From positions 124,001 through 188,000 of the forward strand of contig NZ_JAATEM010000001.1 in assembly GCF_012034205.1 (NCBI RefSeq): a stretch of DNA of 64,000 bases, in the 5' to 3' direction. Positions 9,549 to 18,111 of the stretch are shown piece by piece (the first letter of the stretch is position 1; each line of letters begins with the position of its first letter). The translations under genes were made by a program, and so were the position numbers. Origin of the DNA: Streptomyces composti. GTDB taxonomy: Bacteria > Actinomycetota > Actinomycetes > Streptomycetales > Streptomycetaceae. Under the pieces are notes generated by a model, which was not told the origin of the DNA, did no database searches, and saw only the letters and a list, made by a program, of their open reading frames with translations.

Positions 9549-9964
9549 AGCATCCTTCCTCACGGCCGGGAGAACGGGCCCGTCCGGTGCACCGACCGAG
9601 CGGGGAACGCACCGTGGACGGCCGGCCGCTGACGGCCACCAGCCTAGGAGGACGACGTTCAGCGCAACGTCAGAGCTGTGTCAGCGCCCGGTAAGGGAAC
9701 CGCCAATGTTCACCACCGGGCCGCGTCCTCCGCCTCCCGGACCGGCAACCCGAGCGCCTCCCGCCCGGCGCCGGAGGCCCGCCGTGCGAAAAGGGGCCGT
9801 TGGTCCTGCCCGCCCCGCCCCGACAGGGACCGTTCGACCCTATCGGGACCGGGTACCCCTGCGCCGATCATGTGGCGGGCCGGGAAGGCCCCGTCGGGGT
9901 CTCCCCGCGTGCGCGGCTCTTCCCGGCCCTCAGCGACATGAGCACACAGGGAGGACGCCGTCCG
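9549..9964. other. Intergenic region upstream of oxidase gene, with one inverted repeat
   Basis: No gene seen in these 416 bases, which lie between divergently transcribed genes. GACGTT (9654-9659) and AACGTC (9666-9671) form a 6-base inverted repeat separated by 6 bases, a possible regulator site. ATG 9938 is an alternative oxidase start but has no ribosome site. Confidence 0.45.
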
Positions 9965-11665
9965 GTGGACGAGGCACGGATTCAACAGGTGGGGACCCCG
10001 CGGACGGGGGCGGCGGATCCGGCGGCGGGGGAGCCGGCCCCACGGACGGAGCACACGGCCCCCCGGCCGTCGTGGGTGGACTGGCTCACCACCACCGACC
10101 ACAAGAAGATCGGGACGATGTACCTGGTCTCGGCGTTCGTCTTCTTCATCGTCGGCGGCGTGATGGCGCTGATGATGCGCGCCGAACTGGCCCGCCCGGG
10201 CACGCAGATCATGTCGAACGAGCAGTTCAACCAGGCCTTCACCATGCACGGCTCGGTCATGCTGCTGCTGTTCGCCATGCCGCTGTTCACCGGCTTCGCC
10301 AACTGGCTGATGCCGCTGCAGATCGGCGCGCCCGACGTGGCCTTCCCCCGGCTGAACATGCTCGCCTTCTGGCTGTTCCTGTTCGGCTCGCTGATCGCGG
10401 CCGCCGGCTTCCTCACGCCGGGCGGGGCAGCCGACTTCGGCTGGTTCCTCTACACGCCGCTGTCCAACTCCGTCTACTCTCCCGGCGTCGGCGCCGACCT
10501 CTGGATCATGGGCGTGGCGCTCTCCGGCTTCGGGTCGATCGCCGGCGCGGTCAACTTCATCACCACCATCATCTGCATGCGCGCGCCGGGCATGACGATG
10601 TTCCGGATGCCGATCTTCACCTGGAACGTGCTGCTGACCGCCCTGCTGGTCCTCATGGTGTTCCCGGTGCTGGCCGCCGCCCTGTTCGCGCTGGAGTGCG
10701 ACCGCAGGTTCGGCTCGCACATCTTCGACTCGGCCAACGGCGGAGCGCTGCTGTGGCAGCACCTCTTCTGGTTCTTCGGCCACCCCGAGGTCTACATCCT
10801 GGCCCTGCCGTTCTTCGGCATCATCAGCGAGGTCGTCCCGGTCTTCTCCCGCAAGCCGATGTTCGGCTACATGGGCCTGATCGGCGCGACCATCGCCATC
10901 GCCGGCCTGTCGGTGACCGTGTGGGCGCACCACATGTACGTCACCGGCGGCGTGCTGCTGCCCTTCTTCTCCTTCATGACCTTCCTCATCGCGGTCCCGA
11001 CCGGCGTGAAGTTCTTCAACTGGATCGGCACCATGTGGAAGGGCAGCCTGTCCTTCGAGACGCCGATGCTGTGGGCGACCGGCTTCCTGATCACCTTCAC
11101 CTTCGGCGGCCTGACCGGCGTCATCCTGGCCTCCCCGCCGCTGGACTTCCACGTCTCCGACACCTACTTCGTGGTGGCGCACTTCCACTACACGCTCTTC
11201 GGCACGGTCGTGTACGCGATGTTCGCCGGATTCCACTTCTGGTGGCCCAAGTTCACCGGCAAGATGCTCGACGAGCGGCTCGGCAGAATCACCTTCTGGA
11301 CCCTCACGGCGGGCTTCCACCTCACCTTCCTGGTCCAGCACTGGCTCGGCGCCGAGGGCATGCCCCGCCGGTACGCCGACTACCTCGCCGCCGACGGCTT
11401 CACCGCCCTCAACACCCTCTCCTCCATCGGCTCGTTCCTGCTCGGCATGTCGCTGCTGCCGTTCTTCTACAACGTCTGGAAGACGGCCAAGTACGGCAAG
11501 CCGGTCGGCGTGGACGACCCGTGGGGCTACGGCCGCTCCCTGGAGTGGGCGACCTCCTGCCCGCCGCCGCGGCACAACTTCCGCACCCTGCCGCGCATCC
11601 GCAGCGAATCCCCGGCGTTCGACCTGCACCATCCCGAGATCGCCCAGCTCGAGGCGGCGAGGTAG
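9965..11665 (+). CDS. ctaD: Cytochrome c oxidase subunit I (aa3 type), stand-alone copy
   Basis: Catalytic subunit of the terminal oxidase that reduces O2 to water and pumps protons across the membrane. It has the full heme-copper oxidase core: [12 protein letters not shown] near the N-terminus, the heme ligand region [15 protein letters not shown], the Cu-B/His-Tyr region [16 protein letters not shown], the double-His WAHHMYVTG, and the terminal heme ligands in [11 protein letters not shown]. About 12 helices are expected. GTG 9965 is preferred because GGGAGGA lies 9 bases upstream; ATG 9938 would add 9 residues. No ctaC, ctaE or ctaF neighbours exist, so this is probably a second, isolated copy. 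A small membrane protein gene follows after 3 bases, implying co-translation. Confidence 0.95.
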   Translation: MDEARIQQVGTPRTGAADPAAGEPAPRTEHTAPRPSWVDWLTTTDHKKIGTMYLVSAFVFFIVGGVMALMMRAELARPGTQIMSNEQFNQAFTMHGSVMLLLFAMPLFTGFANWLMPLQIGAPDVAFPRLNMLAFWLFLFGSLIAAAGFLTPGGAADFGWFLYTPLSNSVYSPGVGADLWIMGVALSGFGSIAGAVNFITTIICMRAPGMTMFRMPIFTWNVLLTALLVLMVFPVLAAALFALECDRRFGSHIFDSANGGALLWQHLFWFFGHPEVYILALPFFGIISEVVPVFSRKPMFGYMGLIGATIAIAGLSVTVWAHHMYVTGGVLLPFFSFMTFLIAVPTGVKFFNWIGTMWKGSLSFETPMLWATGFLITFTFGGLTGVILASPPLDFHVSDTYFVVAHFHYTLFGTVVYAMFAGFHFWWPKFTGKMLDERLGRITFWTLTAGFHLTFLVQHWLGAEGMPRRYADYLAADGFTALNTLSSIGSFLLGMSLLPFFYNVWKTAKYGKPVGVDDPWGYGRSLEWATSCPPPRHNFRTLPRIRSESPAFDLHHPEIAQLEAAR

Positions 11666-11668
11666 GCC

Positions 11669-12229
11669 ATGTCCCGAGCCGTCGTCGCCCTGGGACTCGC
11701 CGCGGTGACCGCCTCCGGCTGCGTCTGGTACGTGCCGGCCCTGGCCGATCTGCGCGCGAGGGCCGACCGCCCGGCCTCCCGCCGCACCGCCGCTGCCGCC
11801 TGCCTCAGCGGCTGGAGCACGGCAGGGATCGTCGCCGTGCTGCTCCTGGTGGCCGACTCCTGGTGGACTCCGTCCGCCGCGGCCACCACCGGCGCGGCCC
11901 TCACCGTCGCCCTCCGGGTGCGCGCAGCGGTCCAGCTGCGCCGCGAACTGCGCGAGGCCGCCCGCCACTGGGCGGAGCTCGGGCAACAGGCGGCAGGGCC
12001 CGGCCCCCGCCCCTCCCGGACCCTCGTCGCCCTCCTCCTCGCCGGCGGGCTGATCACCGGCTCGGCCACGGCGATCCTCGGACTGGCCACCGGACCCGGG
12101 AACGGCACGCACTGGCTGGCGACCGCCGCCGTTCCCGCCGCGATCGCGGGCCTCTCCCTCACCCTCGCGATCGCCCACACGCGTACGGCCGGCCGTGGTG
12201 CAGCCGGCCGTACGCACCACCCGCAGTGA
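11669..12229 (+). CDS. Small multi-pass membrane protein coupled to ctaD
   Basis: 186 residues starting 3 bases after the ctaD stop. About four hydrophobic segments can be read: near residues 3-25, 45-62, 118-140 and 148-170. Basic loops rich in Arg lie between them. I recognise no domain. The tight spacing suggests an operon partner of the oxidase subunit, possibly an accessory or assembly protein, but this is inference from position only. Confidence 0.75.
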   Translation: MSRAVVALGLAAVTASGCVWYVPALADLRARADRPASRRTAAAACLSGWSTAGIVAVLLLVADSWWTPSAAATTGAALTVALRVRAAVQLRRELREAARHWAELGQQAAGPGPRPSRTLVALLLAGGLITGSATAILGLATGPGNGTHWLATAAVPAAIAGLSLTLAIAHTRTAGRGAAGRTHHPQ

Positions 12230-12271
12230 CGGTCAGGCACGACGGACGCGTCCTGACGCCGGAACGATTCA

Positions 12272-12304
12272 GGGGAGGCCCCGGAACCCGGGTGCCTCCC
12301 CTTT
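12272..12304 (+). terminator. Intrinsic terminator after ctaD operon
   Basis: GGGGAGGC (12272-12279) and GCCTCCCC (12294-12301) form a perfect 8-bp stem around a 14-base loop, followed by TTT and a long pyrimidine tract (CCCTTTCC...). It sits between the convergent oxidase operon and the glxA-like gene and ends transcription from the left. Confidence 0.75.
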
Positions 12305-12390
12305 CCCTTTCCTTTTCCCTTCCCTCCTTCCCCCCCCTCCTTCTCCTTTCCTCCTCCTCGTCCTCTGTGACTCTGCCGTGGAGCAGGGGC

Positions 12391-14328
12391 TCAGGGCACC
12401 CTGACCCACTGCGCCTTGCTCGGCGTCCCCTTGTCGTTCACCACGAACAGCATGTACCAGCCGGAGTGGACCAGGTTGCGGTTCCCGGGGACGGTGACGG
12501 TCACGCCGTCCTTCGACTTCTTCACCTCCAGCGCGATGGACCGCTGGTCGACGTCGGTGACATGCGTGGTGGCGCTGGGGCGGATCAGCCGGGCCGTCCT
12601 GACGGACGCCGCGTCCTTCGTGGCGAAGGTGGCCGACTCACCGCGCCTGACGGTCTTCGGGCCGCCGCTGAGCCGGGGCCGCTCGCCCCGGTAGAGGTAC
12701 GGCGGCGTGTAGATGGAGATGCGCTTCTCGGAGGTGCCCGGCTTGGTGTTCGCCTTGTCGCCGAAGAGCGGGTCCCCGCCGAAGAACATCACGCGGCCGT
12801 CGGGCAGCAGCACCGAACCGGAGTGGTAGTTGCGGCCGATCAGCGGGTCGGCCACGCGCTGGAACGTGTTGGTGTCCGGGTGGTAGATGCGTGCCTGGAG
12901 GATGTCGGAGTCGCTGCGCCCCCGGTAGTCCTCGGAGCCGCCGGAGATCAGCACGGTGTCGTCGGGCAGAATGGACGACTCGGGGTAGCGGGTGCCCTTC
13001 TCCAGCTCGGGCCCGTCCACGAAGCGCGGGTTCTTCGCCTTGAGATCGACCAGCCGGGTCTTCTTGCTGGACCGCTTCGACTCACCGACCCCGCCGCCTC
13101 CGATCACCATGTACCTCTCGTCCTGCGCAGGCGGCAGCAGCACCGTCCCGGACGTCTCCATCAGCTCCGGATCGCTCAACCCGGGGATCTTGGTGAACTC
13201 GTTGGTCCTCAGGTCCCAGATGCCCGGTTCACGGCCCACGTCGTCCGGTCCGTAGCCCGCGTTGGAGCCCGAGTAGAAGATCTTCCCGTTCTGCATCAGG
13301 AACAGCGCCGGGTACGTGGGGAACTGACGGACCTTGTCGGTGTAGGTCCACTTCTTGGTCCTCGGATCGTAGATCTCGTTCTTGCCCGGCACGATCTGAC
13401 CGATGTCGTCGAGGCCGGAGACGCTGAGGATCCTCCCGTCGCTCAGCGTGGTGAGCGTCGGGTACCAGCGGGCCTCGTGCATCGGATCGACCTTGACGTA
13501 CCTCTCGGCCACCGGGTCGAACTCGTACGTGTCCTTGAGCCCCTGGAAGTCCTTCTTGTCCAGCGCCAGCTTCTGCGCGATGCCGTAGGTGTTGCGGGCG
13601 TCGGCGCCGGTCAGGCCCTGGATGCGGTAGTTGTCCTCGGTACCGGTCTCGTACCTGGCGCCCTCCTTCAGCGCCTCGACATAGACCCGGCCGTAACCCG
13701 GGTTGTTCCGCAGCCACTTGCCGGACTTGTCGAAGATCTTCTTCGCGCGCGGAATCAGCACCGGCTCCGTCGCCACGAAGGTCTTCCCGTTCTTCCGGCC
13801 GGTGAACCTGGTCCCGGCGGGCAGCGTCATCGGCTTGTCCGGGTTCTCGTTGTAGATGATCATCACGCCCCCGGCCTTCTTCACATCACCCTTGAGCTTC
13901 TCGTAGCTCTTGGTGCCGCCCGCCACCAGCAGCTTGCCGTCGGGCAGCTGGGTGTGGCCCCCGCAGAACAGGTCGTTCGGCGTCGGGATCTTCTTGATGG
14001 TGTTCCGGACCGGATCCCACAGACGCGTGTCGTACACCTTCGCGTCCTTGTTCTTCTGGTTGTTGCCCGACCCGGCGATCATGAGGACCTTGCCGGTGTG
14101 CAGCAGCGCCGCATGAATGGTGTTCTGCCGGTACTCCTCGGGGAACTCGATGGTCTCCCAGTGGCCGTTCTCGGCTTTGTACTCGGGCGTGTTGATCCGG
14201 TACCGGTGGTACGTGTCGGCGGTGACGCGATACAGCCACGGCCCGTTCATCCCGGCCAGCGCGAGCACCGCCGTCGTGGCCATCGCAAGACGACGGGCAC
14301 GACGGCGTCGGGCGGTATGGATGGTCAT
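12391..14328 (-). CDS. glxA: GlxA-type mononuclear copper radical oxidase
   Basis: 645 residues from ATG 14328, matching the length I recall for Streptomyces GlxA. One N-terminal membrane anchor (about residues 14-33, AMATTAVLALAGMNGPWLY) is followed by a kelch beta-propeller and a C-terminal DUF1929-type domain. Copper-site residues of the galactose oxidase family are all present: Cys122 (DLFCGGH) and Tyr289 (ARWYPTL) for the thioether cofactor, Trp288 beside it, Tyr501-His502 (RNYHSG) and His589 (TTHVTDVDQR). The enzyme oxidises sugar alcohols to aldehydes with H2O2 production. Streptomyces glxA normally follows the cellulose-synthase-like gene cslA and supports glycan deposition at hyphal tips. 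No cslA is seen here. It converges with ctaD. Confidence 0.92.
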   Translation of the reverse strand: MTIHTARRRRARRLAMATTAVLALAGMNGPWLYRVTADTYHRYRINTPEYKAENGHWETIEFPEEYRQNTIHAALLHTGKVLMIAGSGNNQKNKDAKVYDTRLWDPVRNTIKKIPTPNDLFCGGHTQLPDGKLLVAGGTKSYEKLKGDVKKAGGVMIIYNENPDKPMTLPAGTRFTGRKNGKTFVATEPVLIPRAKKIFDKSGKWLRNNPGYGRVYVEALKEGARYETGTEDNYRIQGLTGADARNTYGIAQKLALDKKDFQGLKDTYEFDPVAERYVKVDPMHEARWYPTLTTLSDGRILSVSGLDDIGQIVPGKNEIYDPRTKKWTYTDKVRQFPTYPALFLMQNGKIFYSGSNAGYGPDDVGREPGIWDLRTNEFTKIPGLSDPELMETSGTVLLPPAQDERYMVIGGGGVGESKRSSKKTRLVDLKAKNPRFVDGPELEKGTRYPESSILPDDTVLISGGSEDYRGRSDSDILQARIYHPDTNTFQRVADPLIGRNYHSGSVLLPDGRVMFFGGDPLFGDKANTKPGTSEKRISIYTPPYLYRGERPRLSGGPKTVRRGESATFATKDAASVRTARLIRPSATTHVTDVDQRSIALEVKKSKDGVTVTVPGNRNLVHSGWYMLFVVNDKGTPSKAQWVRVP

Positions 14329-14371
14329 TCCCTGCGTTCCCCAAAGAGTGATGAGCTTGAACGACATGGAC

Positions 14372-14403
14372 CGGCCGGGCCGCCGCACAGGCCGGCCCGG
14401 CCG
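14372..14403 (-). terminator. Strong GC hairpin between the 14.6-15.1 kb gene and glxA
   Basis: CGGCCGGGCC (14372-14381) and GGCCCGGCCG (14394-14403) form a perfect 10-bp stem with a 12-base loop. It may terminate the upstream minus-strand gene or structure the glxA leader. There is no T-tract. Confidence 0.4.
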
Positions 14404-14599
14404 CGTCCGGTGCGAGGAGGCGTGCTGCGCGGGGTCTTCCCGGGCGCGGTACGGCACGCCGCCGCCCGGCACGACGAGCGTTCGTCCCCTGATGTCTTGA
14501 CGCCGTGTCAGTGAGCCAGATGGGCTCGCTCGTCACCGGCTCGACGGCCCTTGGCCGGCGCCCCGAGACGCCACCGGTCCGGAGCAACGCGTCCGGCGT

Positions 14600-15100
14600 T
14601 CATGCCGACGCCGCACAGGCCGCGGCCCCGTGCCGCGCCCCCTGCGGCCAGAGCACCTCGACAGCTACTCCGTGACTGCGTGCGTAGGCCACCAGATGAG
14701 CGGTGGCATCCCGGCCGTTCGACGGCGAGCCGTCCCACACGGCCAGCAGCCGGGCGCACGAACGCAGCAGGCCCTCGTCCGCGGTCACGCACGAAGTGCG
14801 GTCCGCGGGGTCGTACTCCACCAATCGGACCTGCTCCGAGAGCAACAGCAGCTCACCCGCCGCGCTGCGATCCGGCTCGGCGAGATACACCGGCATGCCG
14901 TCACGGCAGGGCAGCACGGTCACCAGCGGCAGCCCCGCCGCACGGGCGGCTCTGCCGAACGCCACGGGCAGCCCCTTGCCGACGCGGACCAGTCCCCTCC
15001 GGCCCGTCTCGGCGAAGCCGGCCAGCCGGGAGCGCAGCTCCTGCTCCAGCAATGCGAGGGTCGACGCGGTGAGATCGGGATGCCCCACAACTGCGATCAC
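14600..15100 (-). CDS. Conserved hypothetical, Rossmann/SLOG-like nucleotide-binding protein
   Basis: 166 residues from GTG 15100 with GAAAGGA about 9 bases upstream; a longer frame to 15175 has no better signal. It opens with a beta strand and glycine turn (VIAVVGHPDLT). Later come a basic middle (GLVRVGKGLPVAFGRAARAA) and a third strand ending in LLAVWDGSPSNGRDATAHLV. That D-G-x-P-S-N-G-x-D-x-T pattern recalls SLOG/LOG-type nucleotide-binding folds. No known function is recognised. It transcribes away from the two copper-type operators near 15.35 kb and could share control with the divergent exporter. Confidence 0.65.
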   Translation of the reverse strand: MIAVVGHPDLTASTLALLEQELRSRLAGFAETGRRGLVRVGKGLPVAFGRAARAAGLPLVTVLPCRDGMPVYLAEPDRSAAGELLLLSEQVRLVEYDPADRTSCVTADEGLLRSCARLLAVWDGSPSNGRDATAHLVAYARSHGVAVEVLWPQGARHGAAACAASA

Positions 15101-15328
15101 TCCCGGCCGTCCTTTCTCCCCGTCGCCCTCGGGCGGTCCCCCCGGCAGCGCGCCGCACCTTCCCGCGGACGGCACTCGCCGCTGAGGACGCGCCGTCCAC
15201 GAGCGTGACGATCATGCCCGCGCGCCGCGCGCACGCACACGGGCCGACGGGGCCGGGAACCGGGACCGAACGGCCCTCACACGCAGGACCGTCCGGCCCT
15301 ACCGGATGCCGGCCACCCCATCGCTTGC

Positions 15329-15345
15329 ATACCCCCTAGGGGTAT
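15329..15345. promoter_or_regulatory. CsoR-type copper operator, copy 1
   Basis: ATACCCCCTAGGGGTAT, with ATACCCC and GGGGTAT arms around CTA. This matches the known actinobacterial CsoR operator type, at which CsoR represses until Cu(I) binds it. A second identical copy lies 34 bases downstream (about three helical turns), both upstream of the MFS exporter at 15435. Confidence 0.8.
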
Positions 15346-15362
15346 TGTAGCTTCCCGCATGG

Positions 15363-15379
15363 ATACCCCCTAGGGGTAT
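15363..15379. promoter_or_regulatory. CsoR-type copper operator, copy 2
   Basis: Second identical 17-base ATACCCCCTAGGGGTAT, ending 55 bases before the MFS start codon. The related CstR (sulfide-sensing) repressors use similar sites, so the inducer could be copper or a reactive sulfur species. No csoR or cstR gene is in the window. Confidence 0.8.
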
Positions 15380-15434
15380 CGACTTCCCGGTTCCCGGCTG
15401 CCCGGGTTCCGGCCACGAGTGGAAGGGAAAGGTC

Positions 15435-16874
15435 ATGCCGACCGTCAGTCCACGGCGCTGGTGGGCGCTCGTCGTCCTCGCCGCCGCCCAGTTCATGGTG
15501 ATCATGGACACCTCGATCATCGGTGTCGCGCTCCCCGAGATGCAGCGGGATCTCGGGTTCTCGCAGGGTGATCTGCAGTGGGTCTTCAACGCGTACGTCA
15601 TCGCCTTCGGCGGTCTGCTCCTGCTCGGCGGGCGCCTGTCCGACCTGCTCGGTGCCCGCCGGGTCTTCATCACGGGCTGGACCGTGCTGACCGGCGGGTC
15701 GGTCGTCGCGGCAGCCGCGCAGACGGCATGGGTGGAGGTCGCCGGCCGAGCGGTCCAGGGCGTGGGCGGTGCTCTGATCGCGCCTGCCGCGATGACCCTG
15801 CTCATGACGCTGTTCGCACACGACCCGAAGGAGCTCGGCAGGGCCATGGCCCTCTACGGTGCCGCGGCTCCCGCCGGCGGCACCGCGGGTGTCTTCCTCG
15901 GCGGCGTCTTCACCGAATGGCTCAGCTGGCCCTGGGTGTTCATCATCTACGTCCCGATCGGCCTGGCCACGCTCGCGGCCGCCCGGCTGCTGCCGTCGGT
16001 CGCCCCGCGCCGCGGTGCCGTCGATCTGCTCGGTGCCGTGGCGGTCACCGCGGGTCTCGCGCTCGCCGTGTTCGCCGTGGTACGGGCCCCGGAGACCGGC
16101 TGGGGCTCCCCGCAGACCGTGCTCGGGCTGCTCGGCGCCGCGGCTCTGCTGTCCGTCTTCCTCGTGCTCCAGCGGACCGTGCGCGAGCCGTTGATGCCGC
16201 TCGGCATCTGGCGGGTCCCGGGGCTGGGAGCGGCCAACCTGGCGATGACACTGCTCGGTGCGGCATGGATCCCGATGTGGTACTTCCTCAACCTCTACCT
16301 GCAGCAGGTGCTCGGGTACGGGGCGTTCGCCTCGGGCGCCGCGCTGCTGCCGATGACCGTACTGCTCATGGTCTTCATGAACGCCGTCACGGCACGGCTG
16401 CTGGCCCGCTTCGGTGCCAAGCCGCTGATCGCGGGCGGACTGCTCGTCCTCGCGCTGGGCCTGGTGTGGCTGTCGGCGGTGGAACCGACCGGCTCCTTCG
16501 CGGTGGACGTCCTCCCGGCCTCGCTGGTGGCCGCCCTGGGCATGTCGCTGGCGTACATCCCGGCGATGATGGCCGCCATGTCCGGCGCCCCGGCCGGGCA
16601 GGCGGGCCTGGCCTCCGGCATCGTCAACACCGCCTACCAGGTGGGCTCGGCGCTCGGTCTCGCGGCCCTGACCGCGCTGGCCACCTCCCGGGGCGCGGGC
16701 GCACTCGGTGACCTGCCGGCGCTCACCGACGGATTCGGCGCCGCCTTCCTCGCGGCGGCAGGCGTCGCAGCAGTGGGCGGCATCCTGGCGCTGACCACGA
16801 TGCGTGCCCAGAGGGCGGTCGCCGCCCCGCAGGAGGCGGCCGAGGTCCCCGAGACCGAGCAGACAGGCGTCTGA
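15435..16874 (+). CDS. MFS drug/metabolite exporter (DHA2/EmrB-like) under CsoR-type operators
   Basis: 479 residues from ATG 15435, with GGAAGGGAAAGG upstream. It is a typical 14-helix drug:H+ antiporter: motif D1 in helix 1 (FMVIMDTSIIGVALPEM), motif A GGRLSDLLGARR near residues 66-77, and motif C-like GAAAPAGGTAGVFLGG. It pumps a small molecule out using the proton gradient. Two perfect copper-type operators sit directly upstream, so expression is probably released by copper or a related thiol-reactive stress, unusual for this exporter class. The copper radical oxidase and copper-containing oxidase genes nearby support a copper link. The substrate is not determined. Confidence 0.9.
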   Translation: MPTVSPRRWWALVVLAAAQFMVIMDTSIIGVALPEMQRDLGFSQGDLQWVFNAYVIAFGGLLLLGGRLSDLLGARRVFITGWTVLTGGSVVAAAAQTAWVEVAGRAVQGVGGALIAPAAMTLLMTLFAHDPKELGRAMALYGAAAPAGGTAGVFLGGVFTEWLSWPWVFIIYVPIGLATLAAARLLPSVAPRRGAVDLLGAVAVTAGLALAVFAVVRAPETGWGSPQTVLGLLGAAALLSVFLVLQRTVREPLMPLGIWRVPGLGAANLAMTLLGAAWIPMWYFLNLYLQQVLGYGAFASGAALLPMTVLLMVFMNAVTARLLARFGAKPLIAGGLLVLALGLVWLSAVEPTGSFAVDVLPASLVAALGMSLAYIPAMMAAMSGAPAGQAGLASGIVNTAYQVGSALGLAALTALATSRGAGALGDLPALTDGFGAAFLAAAGVAAVGGILALTTMRAQRAVAAPQEAAEVPETEQTGV

Positions 16875-17108
16875 CCGACGAGCCGCCGGCCGGACCACCC
16901 CCGGCCATGGGCGACGCCCTTCGGGAGCGGCGGATCATCCGAACCGCTTCTCCCGACAGGCCGCCGCGCGTCGTAGGGCTCGGTGCGCGGACCGCGCAAG
17001 TCCCGGTGACGCAGCAGACAGCAGCCGGACAAGCGACTCGTTGTAAGGTGTCGCAACAGCCCTTGACCTGCACAAAGCGGGCAGGGAGCCGTCTTTGGGG
17101 AGACCGAC

Positions 17109-17528
17109 ATGCTGCGAACCATGTTCAAGTCCAAGATCCACCGTGCCACCGTCACGCAGGCTGACCTGCACTACGTGGGATCCGTGACGATCGACGCGGA
17201 TCTGCTCGACGCCGCCGACCTGCTGCCCGGCGAGCTGGTGCACATCGTGGACATCACCAACGGCGCCCGTCTGGAGACGTACGTCATCGAGGGCGAGCGC
17301 GGCTCCGGGGTCATCGGCATCAACGGTGCCGCCGCCCATCTCGTGCACCCCGGTGACCTGGTCATCATCATCAGCTACGCCCAGGTCGGCGACGCCGAGG
17401 CGCGGGAGATGAAGCCCCGGGTCGTGCATGTGGACGCCGGCAACCGGATCGTGGCCCTCGGGGCCGACGCCGCCGAGCCGGTGCCCGGGTCGGACCAGCG
17501 GCGCAGCCCGCAGGCCGTGACCGCCTGA
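17109..17528 (+). CDS. panD: Aspartate 1-decarboxylase proenzyme
   Basis: 139 residues. The enzyme converts L-aspartate to beta-alanine for pantothenate and coenzyme A synthesis. Self-cleavage between Gly24 and Ser25 (HYVGSVTID) yields the pyruvoyl cofactor. Lys9 and the stretch [20 protein letters not shown] are conserved. GGGGAGA lies 6 bases before ATG 17109. Other pan genes are not nearby. The C-terminal 15-20 residues (after [10 protein letters not shown]) are an extra hydrophilic tail. A strong hairpin follows. Confidence 0.96.
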   Translation: MLRTMFKSKIHRATVTQADLHYVGSVTIDADLLDAADLLPGELVHIVDITNGARLETYVIEGERGSGVIGINGAAAHLVHPGDLVIIISYAQVGDAEAREMKPRVVHVDAGNRIVALGADAAEPVPGSDQRRSPQAVTA

Positions 17529-17576
17529 CCCCGCGCACCCGCCGGAGGGGTCCGCACGGGTGAGCCGATCGGTGAC

Positions 17577-17604
17577 GGGCCCGGGTGCAGCGCCACCCGG
17601 GCCC
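17577..17604 (+). terminator. Terminator hairpin after panD
   Basis: GGGCCCGGGTG (17577-17587) and CACCCGGGCCC (17594-17604) are perfect 11-bp arms around a 6-base loop, 49 bases past the panD stop. There is no T-tract, common for high-GC actinomycetes. Confidence 0.7.
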
Positions 17605-17702
17605 GGAATGTCCCGCGACGGGGTGACTGAGGTATCGGGCGTCGGGTAGGCGGGGGATGAGTCCAGAGCCGTAGTCGAGCGACTGGCCGGAGGACATCCG
17701 TC

Positions 17703-17951
17703 ATGACCGACCCGTACCCGGACCCCGTCCCTCCCGGGCCCGCACCGGGCCCCGAGCCCTCGCACCCCCAGCCCCACCCGGTCCCGCCGCCGGAGCCGCC
17801 CCCCGCCCCCGAGCCGGGCCCGGCACCCACGCCGCCCGCCCCGGCGCCTCCGCCCCCGTCCCCGGGACCGCCGCCCGAGCCCTCGCCGTCCCCGATCCCT
17901 CCGGGACCCGAGCCGGTGCCCAACCCGGAACCGGGCCCGCCCCTGACCTGA
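17703..17951 (+). CDS. Proline-rich miniprotein
   Basis: 82 residues from ATG 17703, with a clear GGAGGA 8 bases upstream. The sequence is roughly half proline, with Glu, Pro-Ala and Pro-Gly turns (for example PGPAPGPEPSHPQPHPVPP), and no hydrophobic segment or cysteine. It would be an extended polyproline-type chain. The good ribosome site and placement between two terminators argue for a real gene. Biased composition alone can create open frames in this genome, so confidence is moderate. Function unknown. Confidence 0.6.
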   Translation: MTDPYPDPVPPGPAPGPEPSHPQPHPVPPPEPPPAPEPGPAPTPPAPAPPPPSPGPPPEPSPSPIPPGPEPVPNPEPGPPLT

Positions 17952-18010
17952 GCGTGATCACCGGCGGCACACCGGCGGACCGGCGGGGCGATCCCGCCCG
18001 GGGCGGGCGA

Positions 18011-18089
18011 GGGGCGGTGGATCCCGGAACGAGCTTTGGGCCTCGGGGATTTCCCCGGGGGGGCCGGCGGGCCGGGGATCCACCGCCCC
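18011..18089. terminator. Bidirectional terminator with 15-bp arms and nested hairpin
   Basis: GGGGCGGTGGATCCC (18011-18025) and its exact reverse complement (18075-18089) flank a 49-base loop that contains a second hairpin, CGGGG-ATTT-CCCCG (18044-18057). It lies between the convergent proline-rich gene and gnd, ending 22 bases before the gnd stop codon. Confidence 0.7.
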
Positions 18090-18111
18090 TTCGCGTGTCC
18101 GGCGGCGCTGC

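Noticed and set aside
14329..14472. N-terminal extension of the glxA-like oxidase
   Set aside because: The length from ATG 14328 equals that of known GlxA and the membrane anchor follows directly; the extension overlaps a GC hairpin.
9088..14514. Very long plus-strand open frame spanning ctaD and glxA
   Set aside because: It is out of frame with ctaD and antisense to glxA, both of which match families over their full length. GC-rich codon bias leaves few stops in other frames.
17375..17923. Glycine-rich minus-strand frame opposite the proline-rich gene
   Set aside because: Glycine-rich is simply the antisense of proline codons; no ribosome site.
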